From NCBI RefSeq assembly GCF_900103975.1, contig NZ_FNIR01000007.1:186001-250000 (forward strand): 64,000 bases of DNA, written 5' to 3'. Shown here piece after piece: positions 51,349 to 59,259 of the stretch. The position numbers and the translations under genes were made by a program. Position 1 is the first letter of the stretch, and each line of letters starts with the position of its first letter. The stretch comes from Klenkia soli (GTDB lineage: Bacteria; Actinomycetota; Actinomycetes; Mycobacteriales; Geodermatophilaceae). The notes under the pieces are model-generated. The model made no database searches and had not been told where the DNA came from. It saw only the letters and a list, made by a program, of their open reading frames with translations.

Positions 51349-52808
51349 CAACCGCCAAGACCGCGGCCGCCCCGGCCGAGAAGACCTTCCTGGGCCAGCC
51401 GCGCGGCCTGGTGCACCTGTTCGGCGTGGAGATGTGGGAGCGGTTCAGCTTCTACGGCATGCAGGCGATCCTGCTGTACTACCTCTCCTACTCCGTCGCC
51501 GACGGCGGGTTGGGCATCACCACCTCGACGGCGGCCAGCATCGTGGGCGCCTACGGCGGCACCGTCTACCTGTCCACGATCGTCGGCGGCTGGGTCGCCG
51601 ACCGGCTGCTGGGCCCCGAGCGGGTGCTGTTCTGGTCGGCCGTGGTCGTCATGGCCGGGCACGTCGCGCTGTCGCTGGTCCCCGGGCTGGCCGGGGTCGG
51701 CGTCGGCCTGGTGCTCATCGCCCTGGGCAGCGGTGGCGTCAAGGCCACCGCGACCACCCTGGTGGGGCTGCTCTACAGCGCCGACGACGTCCGCCGCGAC
51801 GCCGGGTTCTCCGTCTTCTACCTGGGCATCAACGTCGGCGCCCTGGCCGGCCCGCTCCTGACGGGCCTGGCGCAGTCCACCGTCGGCTTCCACCTCGGGT
51901 TCGGGCTCGCCGCGGTCGGCATGGCGGCGGGGCTGGTGCAGTACGCCGTCGGCCGGCGTGGGCTCGAGGGCACCGGGCGCGAGGTCCCGTCCCCGCTGCC
52001 CGCGGCCGAGCGCGCGCGGTGGATCAGCGGCGCGGCCGTCGGCGTGCTGCTGCTGGTCGGGCTGGCCCTGACCGGGGTCATCCGCGCCGAGCGGCTGGCC
52101 ACGATCGTGGTCTGGGTCTGCGTGGTGGTGTCGATCGGCTACTTCGCCCAGCTGCTGCGCAGCGCCCGCATCGACCGCACCGAGCGCCGGCGGGTGCTGG
52201 CCTTCATCCCGATGTTCGTGGCCAGCGTGGCGTTCTGGTCGCTCTACCAGCAGCAGTCGACCGTGGTCGCCCTCTACGCCGACAGCCAGCTCGACCGCGA
52301 CCTGTTCGGCTGGACGGTGCCGGCGTCCTGGGTGCAGTCGATCAACCCGGTCTTCATCATCCTGCTGTCCGGCGTCTTCGCCGCGCTCTGGACCCGGCTC
52401 GGCCCGCGGCAGCCCTCCACCCCGGTCAAGTTCGCGGCCGGCACGGCGATCATGGGGCTCGCGTTCCTGCTCTTCCTGCCGATGGCCGGCTCCGGCCCGG
52501 GGGGTGCCCCGCTGCTGGGCCTGGTCGGCGTCCTGCTGGTGTTCACCGTGGCCGAGCTGCTGCTCTCGCCGGTCGGCCTGTCGCTGTCGACGAAGCTCGC
52601 ACCGGCCGCCTACCGCACCCAGATGGTGGCGCTGTGGTTCCTGTCCACCGCGATCGGCACCTCGCTGGCCGGGGTGTTCGCCGGGAAGTACGACCCGGAC
52701 ACCCAGGTCGCCTACTTCGGCACGCTGGGCGGGATCGCCGTCGTGCTCGGCCTGGTGCTGGCGCTGGCCACCCCGTTCATCCGGAGGTTGATGTCCGGGG
52801 TCCGATGA
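51345..52808 (+). CDS. POT/PTR family proton-coupled oligopeptide transporter
   Basis: A 487-residue membrane protein with about 13-14 hydrophobic segments. The POT signature is VEMWERFSFYGMQAILLYYLS (about 24-44), and the second hallmark is FSVFYLGINVGALAGPLLTG. It imports di- or tripeptides with protons. GTG 51345 is used; the TTG at 51339 is a serious alternative because GAGGGG lies 8 nt before it. It is the third gene of a compact unit and is followed by a hairpin. Confidence 0.92.
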   Translation: MTTAKTAAAPAEKTFLGQPRGLVHLFGVEMWERFSFYGMQAILLYYLSYSVADGGLGITTSTAASIVGAYGGTVYLSTIVGGWVADRLLGPERVLFWSAVVVMAGHVALSLVPGLAGVGVGLVLIALGSGGVKATATTLVGLLYSADDVRRDAGFSVFYLGINVGALAGPLLTGLAQSTVGFHLGFGLAAVGMAAGLVQYAVGRRGLEGTGREVPSPLPAAERARWISGAAVGVLLLVGLALTGVIRAERLATIVVWVCVVVSIGYFAQLLRSARIDRTERRRVLAFIPMFVASVAFWSLYQQQSTVVALYADSQLDRDLFGWTVPASWVQSINPVFIILLSGVFAALWTRLGPRQPSTPVKFAAGTAIMGLAFLLFLPMAGSGPGGAPLLGLVGVLLVFTVAELLLSPVGLSLSTKLAPAAYRTQMVALWFLSTAIGTSLAGVFAGKYDPDTQVAYFGTLGGIAVVLGLVLALATPFIRRLMSGVR

Positions 52809-52818
52809 GTCTGCCGCC

Positions 52819-52850
52819 GGGTCGGGGTCCCGTCCGGGAGACCCCGACCC
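52819..52850 (+). terminator. Hairpin after the POT transporter gene
   Basis: An 11-bp perfect stem (GGGTCGGGGTC and its complement) closes a 10-nt loop. It lies between the transporter stop and the GAGGAGG ribosome-binding site of the next gene, so it may terminate or attenuate. Confidence 0.6.
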
Positions 52851-52862
52851 GAGGAGGACCTC

Positions 52863-53429
52863 GTGCGACCGATCGTGATCACCCAGAACATCACCCTGGA
52901 CGGCGTCGTGGACGGCGAGCAGGGCTGGTTCGACGTCACCGCCGACACCGAGCACGGCCGCGAGCTCGCGGCAGCCACCGCCGATTTCGCGGCGAGGTCG
53001 GACGCCTTCCTGTGCGGCCGGACGACGTTCGAGGAGATGCGCGGGTTCTGGCCGAAGCAGCACGACGACCGCACCGGGGTGACCGAGCACCTGGACCGGG
53101 TGCAGAAGTACGTCGTCTCCTCGAGCCTGCAGGACCCGGGGTGGGCGGGCACGACGGTGCTGCGCGGGGGCGACGGCCTGGCCGGTGAGGTCCGCGGCCT
53201 GGCCGAGCAGGACGGCGCGGACGTCGTGCTGACCGGGAGCATCGCGCTGGGCCACGACCTGCTGCGGCTCGGGCTGGTGGACGAGCTGCGGCTGTTCACC
53301 TACCCGGTGGTGCTGGGCCGCGGCCGCCGGCTGTTCCCGGAGGGCCTCGACCTGCGGCTGGACCTGCAGGAGGAGCGTCGGTTCGGCAGCGGGGTGGTGC
53401 TGCTGCGCTACGCCGTCGGCCGCGGCTGA
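52863..53429 (+). CDS. Dihydrofolate reductase/RibD C-terminal family protein
   Basis: A 188-residue NAD(P)H-binding protein of the RibD C-terminal/dihydrofolate reductase fold: VITQNITLDGVVDGEQGWF, FLCGRTTFEEMRGFW, VLTGSIALGHDLLRLGLVDEL and YPVVLGRGRRLFPEG. Family members reduce small aromatic or unknown substrates, and few are characterised. An AGGAGG site upstream supports GTG 52863. Its stop lies 22 bp inside the convergent Fic gene's 3' end, an overlap of coding tails. Confidence 0.88.
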   Translation: MRPIVITQNITLDGVVDGEQGWFDVTADTEHGRELAAATADFAARSDAFLCGRTTFEEMRGFWPKQHDDRTGVTEHLDRVQKYVVSSSLQDPGWAGTTVLRGGDGLAGEVRGLAEQDGADVVLTGSIALGHDLLRLGLVDELRLFTYPVVLGRGRRLFPEGLDLRLDLQEERRFGSGVVLLRYAVGRG

Positions 53430-54619
53430 CCGCGCCGGCCCGACCGGGCGGCGAACGCGTCGAGGGCCTCGAGCACCTCGCCGGCCTGCCACATCCGGTT
53501 CCGCCGACGACCGGTGAACTCGGTGACCACCCCGGCCGCCTCCAGCGGGGCCAGGGCGCGGACGACGTTCTGCGCCGGCACCCCCAGCTCCCGGGTGACC
53601 GCGGCGGCGTCGACGACGGGCTGGCGCACCAGCAGGTCGGCGACCCGCCAGGCGGCGGCGTCCGAGCGGGCCCGGACGACGTCGTCCCAGCCGGCGCGGA
53701 CGGCCCGCAGCTGCTGGACCAGCTCCGCCGCGTTCGTGATGGCCGCCAGGGTGCCCCGGGTGAAGGCCGTGACGACGGGGTCGAGCTCGCCGCGCCGGTA
53801 CGCGGTCAGTGCGTCGAAGTACCCCTCGACGTCGACCAGCAGGCCCGCCGAGACCGGCACGGTGACCGCCCGGGTGACCCCGTGGTGGCGCAGCAGGCAG
53901 TGCACCAGTGCGCGACCGGTGCGGCCGTTGCCGTCGGGGAAGGGGTGGATGGTCTCGAACTGGGCGTGGGCGACGGCGGCCAGCACGAGCGGGGCGGTGT
54001 CGGTGCGGACGGCGAACCGGCTGAGGTCGGCGACCAGCTCGGGGACGTCGGCGGCCACGGGCGCCACGTACTCGGCCCCGTGCGGGCCGTAGGAGCTGCC
54101 CCCCACCCACACCTGCTCGCGGCGCCACCGCCCGGCGATGTCCGGATCGGTGTCGCGCAGGAGGGCTTCGTGCATCGCCAGGACGGCGGCCGGCGTCGGC
54201 GCCTCCGACAGCTCGAGGGCGGCCTGCATGGCCGCGACGTTGCCCACCACGGCCTCGGCGTTGCGGGTCGAGGGCGAGCCGAGCTCGGCGACGGCGATCG
54301 CCCGGGCGCCGGAGGTCAGCTGCTCGATGCGCGAGGACGACGCGGACTCCGTGCGCAGCAGGACGGCGGCGAACGGGGCGACCTCGGCGCCCATGCGGGC
54401 GTCGAAGCGGGCGATCTCGGCGACGGCGTCCTCGGCGGCGCGCAGCACGGGACCGCTGACCTGCGGCACCAGGTCGGCGATCGTCGGGACCACGGCGGCG
54501 CGGTAGGGCCCCGCGTGGCGGAGGCGGACCGCCCGGGGAACGACCTCGTCGGGCAGGTTCGGGCGCCACGGCACCTGCCGGGTGCCGATCGGCGGCCAAC
54601 CGGGTGCAGCTGCGCTCAC
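53408..54619 (-). CDS. Fic family protein with C-terminal winged-helix domain
   Basis: A 403-residue Fic enzyme, predicted to transfer AMP or a similar group to a target hydroxyl. The catalytic loop HPFPDGNGRTGR is at 225-236 with H225. The autoinhibitory helix S95-S-R-I-E99 (in ESASSSRIEQ) occurs N-terminally, as in class II Fic proteins, although the residue after Glu is Q rather than G or N. A winged-helix region lies near the C-terminus (AWRVADLLVRQPVVDAAAVT and AAGVVTEFTGRRRNRMW), suggesting DNA binding and autoregulation. No antitoxin gene is adjacent. The start is GTG 54619, behind a TAAGGT -10. Confidence 0.92.
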   Translation of the reverse strand: MSAAAPGWPPIGTRQVPWRPNLPDEVVPRAVRLRHAGPYRAAVVPTIADLVPQVSGPVLRAAEDAVAEIARFDARMGAEVAPFAAVLLRTESASSSRIEQLTSGARAIAVAELGSPSTRNAEAVVGNVAAMQAALELSEAPTPAAVLAMHEALLRDTDPDIAGRWRREQVWVGGSSYGPHGAEYVAPVAADVPELVADLSRFAVRTDTAPLVLAAVAHAQFETIHPFPDGNGRTGRALVHCLLRHHGVTRAVTVPVSAGLLVDVEGYFDALTAYRRGELDPVVTAFTRGTLAAITNAAELVQQLRAVRAGWDDVVRARSDAAAWRVADLLVRQPVVDAAAVTRELGVPAQNVVRALAPLEAAGVVTEFTGRRRNRMWQAGEVLEALDAFAARSGRRGQPRPTA

Positions 54620-54625
54620 GATGCG

Positions 54626-54631
54626 ACCTTA
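54626..54631 (-). promoter_or_regulatory. Leaderless -10 hexamer of the Fic gene
   Basis: TAAGGT on the minus strand, overlapping TATAAG, ends 6 nt before the GTG at 54619. Confidence 0.5.
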
Positions 54632-54643
54632 TACTCACTTGTA

Positions 54644-54653
54644 GCACATGTGC
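54644..54653. promoter_or_regulatory. 10-bp palindrome upstream of the Fic gene
   Basis: GCACATGTGC is a perfect palindrome about 13 bp upstream of the -10 hexamer, in an AT-rich patch between the divergent Fic and ybaK genes. It is a candidate operator, possibly for the winged-helix domain of the Fic protein itself. Confidence 0.4.
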
Positions 54654-54681
54654 GAATGATGATCCCGCTGCACTCGGATGG

Positions 54682-54687
54682 GATGAT
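54682..54687 (+). promoter_or_regulatory. Leaderless -10 element (GATGAT) of ybaK
   Basis: GATGAT, within TGGGATGAT, ends 7 nt before the GTG at 54695, as at ileS. Confidence 0.45.
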
Positions 54688-54694
54688 CGCCGCC

Positions 54695-55177
54695 GTGACG
54701 TCGTCCGAGCACCCGATGGTCGCCCACGTGCAGCAGGTCCTCCGGGACCACGGGGTCACCGGCGAGGTCCGGCACCTGGCCGACGCCGCCCCGACCGCGC
54801 AGGCCGCCGCCGACCAGCTGGGCGTCGAGGTCGGTGCCATCGCCAACAGCCTCGTCTTCGAGGTCGACGGCAACCCGGTGCTGGTGCTGACCAGCGGCGC
54901 GCACCGGGTCGACACCGCGAAGGTGGCCGCGCTGCTCGGCGTCCCGGCCCTCACGAAGGCGTCGGCGTCCTTCGTCCGGGAGCACACCGGGCAGGCCATC
55001 GGCGGCGTCGCCCCGGTCGGGCACCCCGAGCCGATCGGCACGCTGGTCGACATCACCCTGGCCCGGCACCCGCAGGTGTGGGCTGCAGCCGGCCACCCGC
55101 ACACCGTCTTCCCGACGACGTACGACGAGCTGCTGCGCATCACGGCGGGCACCGCGGCCGAGGTCGACGCCGGCTGA
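54695..55177 (+). CDS. YbaK/EbsC-type aminoacyl-tRNA deacylase
   Basis: A 160-residue YbaK/ProX-like trans-editing protein that hydrolyses mischarged aminoacyl-tRNAs (Cys-tRNA-Pro or similar). Motifs visible: AAADQLGVEVGAIANSLVFEVDG, TSGAHRVDTAKVAALLG, TKASASFVREHTGQAIGGVAPVGHP and PHTVFPTTYDELLRITAG. GTG 54695 is chosen from the leaderless promoter; an in-frame ATG at 54683 overlaps the -10 element and is less likely. It is divergent from the Fic gene. Confidence 0.92.
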   Translation: MTSSEHPMVAHVQQVLRDHGVTGEVRHLADAAPTAQAAADQLGVEVGAIANSLVFEVDGNPVLVLTSGAHRVDTAKVAALLGVPALTKASASFVREHTGQAIGGVAPVGHPEPIGTLVDITLARHPQVWAAAGHPHTVFPTTYDELLRITAGTAAEVDAG

Positions 55178-55201
55178 CCGACGGGGCAGCTCCGGCGGTG
55201 G

Positions 55202-55207
55202 GATGAT
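55202..55207 (+). promoter_or_regulatory. Leaderless -10 element (GATGAT) before the upstream ORF
   Basis: GATGAT, within TGGGATGAT (55199-55207), ends 6 nt before the ATG at 55214. It would start a leaderless transcript for the small ORF and the carotenoid operon. Confidence 0.45.
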
Positions 55208-55213
55208 CGAGCC

Positions 55214-55249
55214 ATGCCGTCCGTGGACCCCGCAGCACCCGCAGCATGA
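55214..55249 (+). CDS. 11-codon upstream ORF coupled to the GNAT gene
   Basis: A short ORF, MPSVDPAAPAA, begins 6 nt after a -10 element. It ends with a TGA that overlaps the ATG of the GNAT gene (ATGA), so ribosomes that start leaderless at 55214 can re-initiate at 55246. No Shine-Dalgarno sequence is visible for 55246. Its four GCA codons (Ala) and otherwise ordinary codons give no clear attenuation signal. Whether the peptide itself matters is unknown. Confidence 0.45.
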   Translation: MPSVDPAAPAA

Positions 55250-55812
55250 CCGCACCGACCACCCGGGTGACCGAGCTGCCGACCCCCTGGATGCGCGAGC
55301 ACCTGCACGAGGCGCTGGCGATCTACGGCCTGGCCATGGGCTACGGCGACTCCGTCGTGGCCGGTCGCTACGGCTACGCCGTCCAGCACACCGAGCGCCA
55401 GGGTTTCCGCGCGGTCGGCGCCTTCGCCGAGGGTCCGGACGGCGAGACCCTCGTCGGCTTCGGCTACGGCTACCTGGTCGCCCCCGGCCAGTGGTGGCAC
55501 GACCAGGTCAAGCACGCCCTCGACCGGCGCACCGCCAAGCGCTGGCTGCCCGGCGGCTTCGAGGTGTGCGAGCTGCACGTGCACCCGGCCCACCAGAGCC
55601 AGGGCCTGGGCCGGCAGCTGCTGCACGCGCTGGTCCACGACCTGCCGCACCCGGCCGCGCTGCTGTCCACCCCGGACGCCGACACCAAGGCCTTCCGGCT
55701 GTACCGCGCCGACGGGTTCGTCGACCTGGCGCGCAACCACCACTTCCCCGGTGATGCCCGGCCCTTCGCGATCCTCGGGGCGAGCCTGCCCCTCGGGTCG
55801 TCGTCGGAGTGA
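55246..55812 (+). CDS. GNAT family N-acetyltransferase
   Basis: A 188-residue acetyl-CoA-dependent acyltransferase. The acetyl-CoA loop is HPAHQSQGLGRQLLHAL (about 108-124), preceded by VCELHVHP, and the C-terminal part FRLYRADGFVDLARN is typical GNAT. It is the first main gene of a coupled run: its stop overlaps the carotenoid oxidoreductase start by 4 bp (GTGA), and it is preceded by an 11-codon ORF with the same type of overlap. A role in carotenoid tailoring is possible but unproven. Confidence 0.9.
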   Translation: MTAPTTRVTELPTPWMREHLHEALAIYGLAMGYGDSVVAGRYGYAVQHTERQGFRAVGAFAEGPDGETLVGFGYGYLVAPGQWWHDQVKHALDRRTAKRWLPGGFEVCELHVHPAHQSQGLGRQLLHALVHDLPHPAALLSTPDADTKAFRLYRADGFVDLARNHHFPGDARPFAILGASLPLGSSSE

Positions 55813-57410
55813 CCGACGCCGTCGTCGTCGGGTCCGGCCACAACGGTCTGGTCGCCGCCTGCCACCTGGCCGTCGCCGGGCTGTCCGTCGAGGTCGTCGA
55901 GGCCGACGACGTGCTGGGCGGGGCCGTCTCCACCGTCGAGCGCTGGCCCGGGGTGCTGGTGGACCGGGGCTCCAGCGCGCACGTGATCATCCGGCACTCC
56001 GGCGTCGTCGAGGAGCTCGACCTCGCCGCCCACGGCCTGCGCTACGTCGACTGCGACCCGTGGGGCTTCGCCCCCGCCCCCGACCCGGGCAGCGACGGAC
56101 CCGACGGGCGGCCGCTGGTGTTCAGCGTCGACCTCGACGCCACCTGCGCCTCGATCGAGGCCGCGTGCGGTCCGGGCGACGCCGCCGCCTACCGCCGGTT
56201 CGTCGAGGTGTGGGGTCCGCGCAGCGCGCAGGTCGTGCGCGCCTTCGGCGACCGGCCCAGCCCCGCCCGGCTGGTCCGCCACCTGTGGCCCCTCGGCGCA
56301 CCGGCGAAGGGCCGGCCCCGCACCCCGGGCGGCGAGCTGGCCACCGACTTCCTCGGCTCGGGCGACGCGCTGCTGGACAGGTGGTTCACCAGCGAGCGGC
56401 TCAAGGCGGCCCTGGCCTGGTTCGGCGCCCAGTCCGGCCCCCCGATGTCCGAGCCCGGGACGGCGGCCATGGTCGGCTGGGCGGCGCTGCTGCACACCAC
56501 CCCGCCCGGCCACCCCGTCGGCGGGTCCGGCGGGCTGACCACCGCGCTGCGCCGCAAGCTCGAGTCGCACGGCGGTCGGGTCACCCTGGGCGACGGCGCC
56601 GCCTCGCTGCTGGTCGAGGACGGCCGGGTGGCCGGGGTGGTCACGACGTCGGGACGCCGCATCGAGGCCGAGACCGTGGTCGCGGCCTGCCACGTCGGCG
56701 CCACCCAGGCCATCGCCGGCGAGCACGCCCCGCCCGCGCTGCGTGACGCCGACCCGCCGTTGGGCAACGGCTTCGGCCTCGTCGTCCGCTGCCTGACCGA
56801 CGCGCTCCCGGCCTACCCCGGGGTCGACCCCGCCGACTCGTTGCAGGGACTGCAACTGCTGTGCACCGACCGGGCCGTGCTGGCCCGGGCGCACGGCGAC
56901 TGGCAGGCCGGCGACCTGCCGCGCGAGCCCGTGCCGCTGGCGATGAGCTTCTCGGCCAGCGACGACACCCTGGCCCCGGCCGGTCAGCACGTGGTCACGA
57001 TCTGGGGCCAGTGGTACCCGTACCGGCTGGCCGACGGCTCGGACTGGACGACGATCGCCGACGCCGAGGCCGCCCGGTTGGTGGCCGCCGTCGACCGCTT
57101 CGCCCCCGGTTTCGCCGACTCGGTGCAGCGGCTGTACGTGCAGACCCCGCTGCTGCTCGAGCAGGAGCTGCGCCTGCCCCGCGGCAACGTCATGCACGTG
57201 GAGATGTCGCTGGCGTCGATGTTCGCCTTCCGGCCCACCCCCGAGCTCTCGGGCCACCGCGTGCCCGGCCTGCCCGGGCTCTACCTCACCGGCGCCTCGA
57301 CCCACCCCGGTGGCGGGGTCAGCGGCAACAGCGGCCGGACGGCGGCCCGCGTGGTGCTCGCCGACCGCGGCCGCCGGGCCCAGCTGGTCCGCCGGCTGCT
57401 GCGCCGGTGA
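55809..57410 (+). CDS. Phytoene dehydrogenase/CrtO-like FAD-dependent carotenoid oxidoreductase
   Basis: A 533-residue FAD enzyme of the CrtI/CrtO family. The N-terminal dinucleotide motif is VVVGSGHNGLVAACHLAVAG (about 5-24), then VEADDVLGGAVSTV, and the C-terminal FAD signature is YLTGASTHPGGGVSGNSGR. The GHNGLVAA form is typical of the CrtO-like group, which desaturates or ketolates carotenoids. Neighbouring cruF- and cruG-like genes support a carotenoid role. It overlaps both neighbours by 4 bp. Desaturase versus ketolase cannot be decided from sequence. Confidence 0.87.
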   Translation: MTDAVVVGSGHNGLVAACHLAVAGLSVEVVEADDVLGGAVSTVERWPGVLVDRGSSAHVIIRHSGVVEELDLAAHGLRYVDCDPWGFAPAPDPGSDGPDGRPLVFSVDLDATCASIEAACGPGDAAAYRRFVEVWGPRSAQVVRAFGDRPSPARLVRHLWPLGAPAKGRPRTPGGELATDFLGSGDALLDRWFTSERLKAALAWFGAQSGPPMSEPGTAAMVGWAALLHTTPPGHPVGGSGGLTTALRRKLESHGGRVTLGDGAASLLVEDGRVAGVVTTSGRRIEAETVVAACHVGATQAIAGEHAPPALRDADPPLGNGFGLVVRCLTDALPAYPGVDPADSLQGLQLLCTDRAVLARAHGDWQAGDLPREPVPLAMSFSASDDTLAPAGQHVVTIWGQWYPYRLADGSDWTTIADAEAARLVAAVDRFAPGFADSVQRLYVQTPLLLEQELRLPRGNVMHVEMSLASMFAFRPTPELSGHRVPGLPGLYLTGASTHPGGGVSGNSGRTAARVVLADRGRRAQLVRRLLRR

Positions 57411-58171
57411 GCTCCCGGGCCCTGCCCTGGGTGCTCACCGGGCTGCTGCTGGCCACCGCGATCGCCTACCCGCTGACCGGCGGCGGCGCCCGGGACGTCG
57501 TCAGCTGGACCATCGTGCTGCTGGGCTCGGCGCTGAGCGTCGTGCACGCATCGCTGTCCCGTCGGCTGGGGCTCGCGGTGCTCGGCACGGTCGCCGTCCT
57601 GGCGGTGGTGTTCGAGGCCGTCGGCCTGGCCACCGGGTTCCCCTACGGCAGCTACACCTACAGCGACACTCTCGGGCCCACGCTGCTCGGCGTGCCGTTC
57701 CTGGTCCCGCTGGCCTGGCTGATGATGGCCTGGCCCAGCTGGCTGCTGGCCCGCCGGCTCGTGCCCGGCCACCGGGTGGGCCGCATCGCCGTCGCCGCCT
57801 ACGTGTTCGCGGCCTGGGACGTCGTCCTGGACCCGCAGCTGGTGCAGGCCGGCTACTGGACCTGGGCGCACCCGAGCCCGGGGCTGCCGGGCATCGGCAC
57901 CGTGCCGCTGACCAACCTAGCGGGCTGGCTGCTCGCCGGGCTGGTGCTGATGACCGCGCTGGACCTGCTGGCCGCCCGCCGCACACCCACGGCCCCCGAC
58001 CACGCCCCGCTGGTGGCGCTGGCGTGGATGGTGCTGGGCGGTGCGCTCGCCCACGCCGGCTGGCTGGGCCTGCCCGGTTCGGCGGTGTGGGGCGTGGTGC
58101 TGGCGGTCCCCGTGCTCGCCGCCCTCGCGCGGCAGCACCGTCACCGCCAGCACGCCGCCCCCGTCCCGTGA
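57407..58171 (+). CDS. cruF: CruF-type carotenoid 1',2'-hydratase
   Basis: A 254-residue membrane protein with about seven hydrophobic segments. It contains the CruF-family stretch GFPYGSYTYSDTLGPTLLGVP followed by VPLAWLMMAWPSWLLA, FAAWDVVLDPQLVQAGYW and GIGTVPLTNLAGW. CruF adds water to the psi-end of carotenoids to give 1'-hydroxylated carotenoids, which CruG then glycosylates. It starts at GTG 57407 overlapping the oxidoreductase stop (GTGA). The assignment rests on motifs and on the neighbouring glycosyltransferase. Confidence 0.85.
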   Translation: MSSRALPWVLTGLLLATAIAYPLTGGGARDVVSWTIVLLGSALSVVHASLSRRLGLAVLGTVAVLAVVFEAVGLATGFPYGSYTYSDTLGPTLLGVPFLVPLAWLMMAWPSWLLARRLVPGHRVGRIAVAAYVFAAWDVVLDPQLVQAGYWTWAHPSPGLPGIGTVPLTNLAGWLLAGLVLMTALDLLAARRTPTAPDHAPLVALAWMVLGGALAHAGWLGLPGSAVWGVVLAVPVLAALARQHRHRQHAAPVP

Positions 58172-59259
58172 CGCCCGGGGGGCGGGTGCTGCGGGGGTTG
58201 GCCGGGGTCTCGGTGGTGACCGCCGTGCACGCCGCGGTCAACGTCCGGTTGCTGCGCACGCCGGCCGCCGACCCGCCGCCCACCGCGGCCCGGGTGCGGG
58301 TGGTCGTGCCTGCCCGCGACGAGGAGACCGAGCTCGGCGGGTGTCTGGACGCCCTGGCGGCGCAGACCGGCGTCCCGCAGCTGCAGGTCGTGGTGGTCGA
58401 CGACGGCTCCGCCGACGGCACGGCCGCGGTGGCCCGGGCCCACGGTGCCGCGGTGCTGGCCGCGACCGCGCCGCCGGCCGGGTGGCTGGGCAAGCCGAAC
58501 GCCTGCGCGCAGGGCGCCGCCGGGGCCGAGGACGTCGACGTGCTGGTGTTCGTGGACGCCGACGTCCGGCTGGCCCCGCACGCCGTGGCCGCCGCGGTCG
58601 CGCTGCTCGACGCGCACGGGCTGGACCTGGTCTCGCCGTGGCCCCGCCAGCTCGCGGTGACCGCCGCCGAGCGGTTGGTGCAGCCGCTGCAGCAGTGGCT
58701 GTGGGCCACCCTGCTGCCGCTGCGGGTTGCCGAGCGGTCACCGCGCCCCAGCCTGGCCGCCGCCAACGGGCAGTTCCTGGTCGTCCGGCGCAGCACCTAC
58801 GAGCGGGCCGGTGGGCACGGGGCCGTCCGGGGTGAGGTGCTGGAGGACATCGCGCTGCTGCGGGCGGTCAAGCGCGCCGGCGGCCGGGGCGTCGTCGTCG
58901 ACGGGTCGACGCTGGCCGCCACCCGGATGTACGACGGCTGGCCCGCGCTGGCCGCCGGGTACGAGAAGTCGCTGTGGGCGGCGCTGGGCGGCTCGCCGGC
59001 CGGGAGCCTGGCCGCCGCGGCGGTGCTCACGGCACTGTTCGTGCTACCCCCGCTGACGGGGTCCCGGGCGGGGGTGGTCGGCTACCTGGCCGGGGTGGCG
59101 GGCCGGGCGGTCACCGCGCACCGCACCGGCGGTCGGGTGTGGCCCGACAGCCTGACCCACCCGCTGGGCGTGCTCGCGCTGGACCTGCTGCTGCTGCGGT
59201 CGGTGCTCGGCCACCGCCGCGGCACGCTGCACTGGCGGGGCCGCACACTGGACCGGTGA
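58168..59259 (+). CDS. CruG-like GT2 glycosyltransferase
   Basis: A 363-residue membrane-associated GT2 glycosyltransferase. The GT-A core has RVVVPARDEETELGGCLDALAA, VVVDDGSADGTAAV, DxD as VFVDADVRLAP, and the C-terminal GEVLEDIALLRAVKRAGGR (E/QxxRW-like region). Membrane helices lie near the C-terminus (LAAAAVLTALFVLPPLTG, GVLALDLLLLRSVLG). Directly downstream of cruF, it is the expected carotenoid 2'-O-glycosyltransferase. It overlaps cruF and the flavin reductase gene by 4 bp each. Confidence 0.85.
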   Translation: MTPGGRVLRGLAGVSVVTAVHAAVNVRLLRTPAADPPPTAARVRVVVPARDEETELGGCLDALAAQTGVPQLQVVVVDDGSADGTAAVARAHGAAVLAATAPPAGWLGKPNACAQGAAGAEDVDVLVFVDADVRLAPHAVAAAVALLDAHGLDLVSPWPRQLAVTAAERLVQPLQQWLWATLLPLRVAERSPRPSLAAANGQFLVVRRSTYERAGGHGAVRGEVLEDIALLRAVKRAGGRGVVVDGSTLAATRMYDGWPALAAGYEKSLWAALGGSPAGSLAAAAVLTALFVLPPLTGSRAGVVGYLAGVAGRAVTAHRTGGRVWPDSLTHPLGVLALDLLLLRSVLGHRRGTLHWRGRTLDR

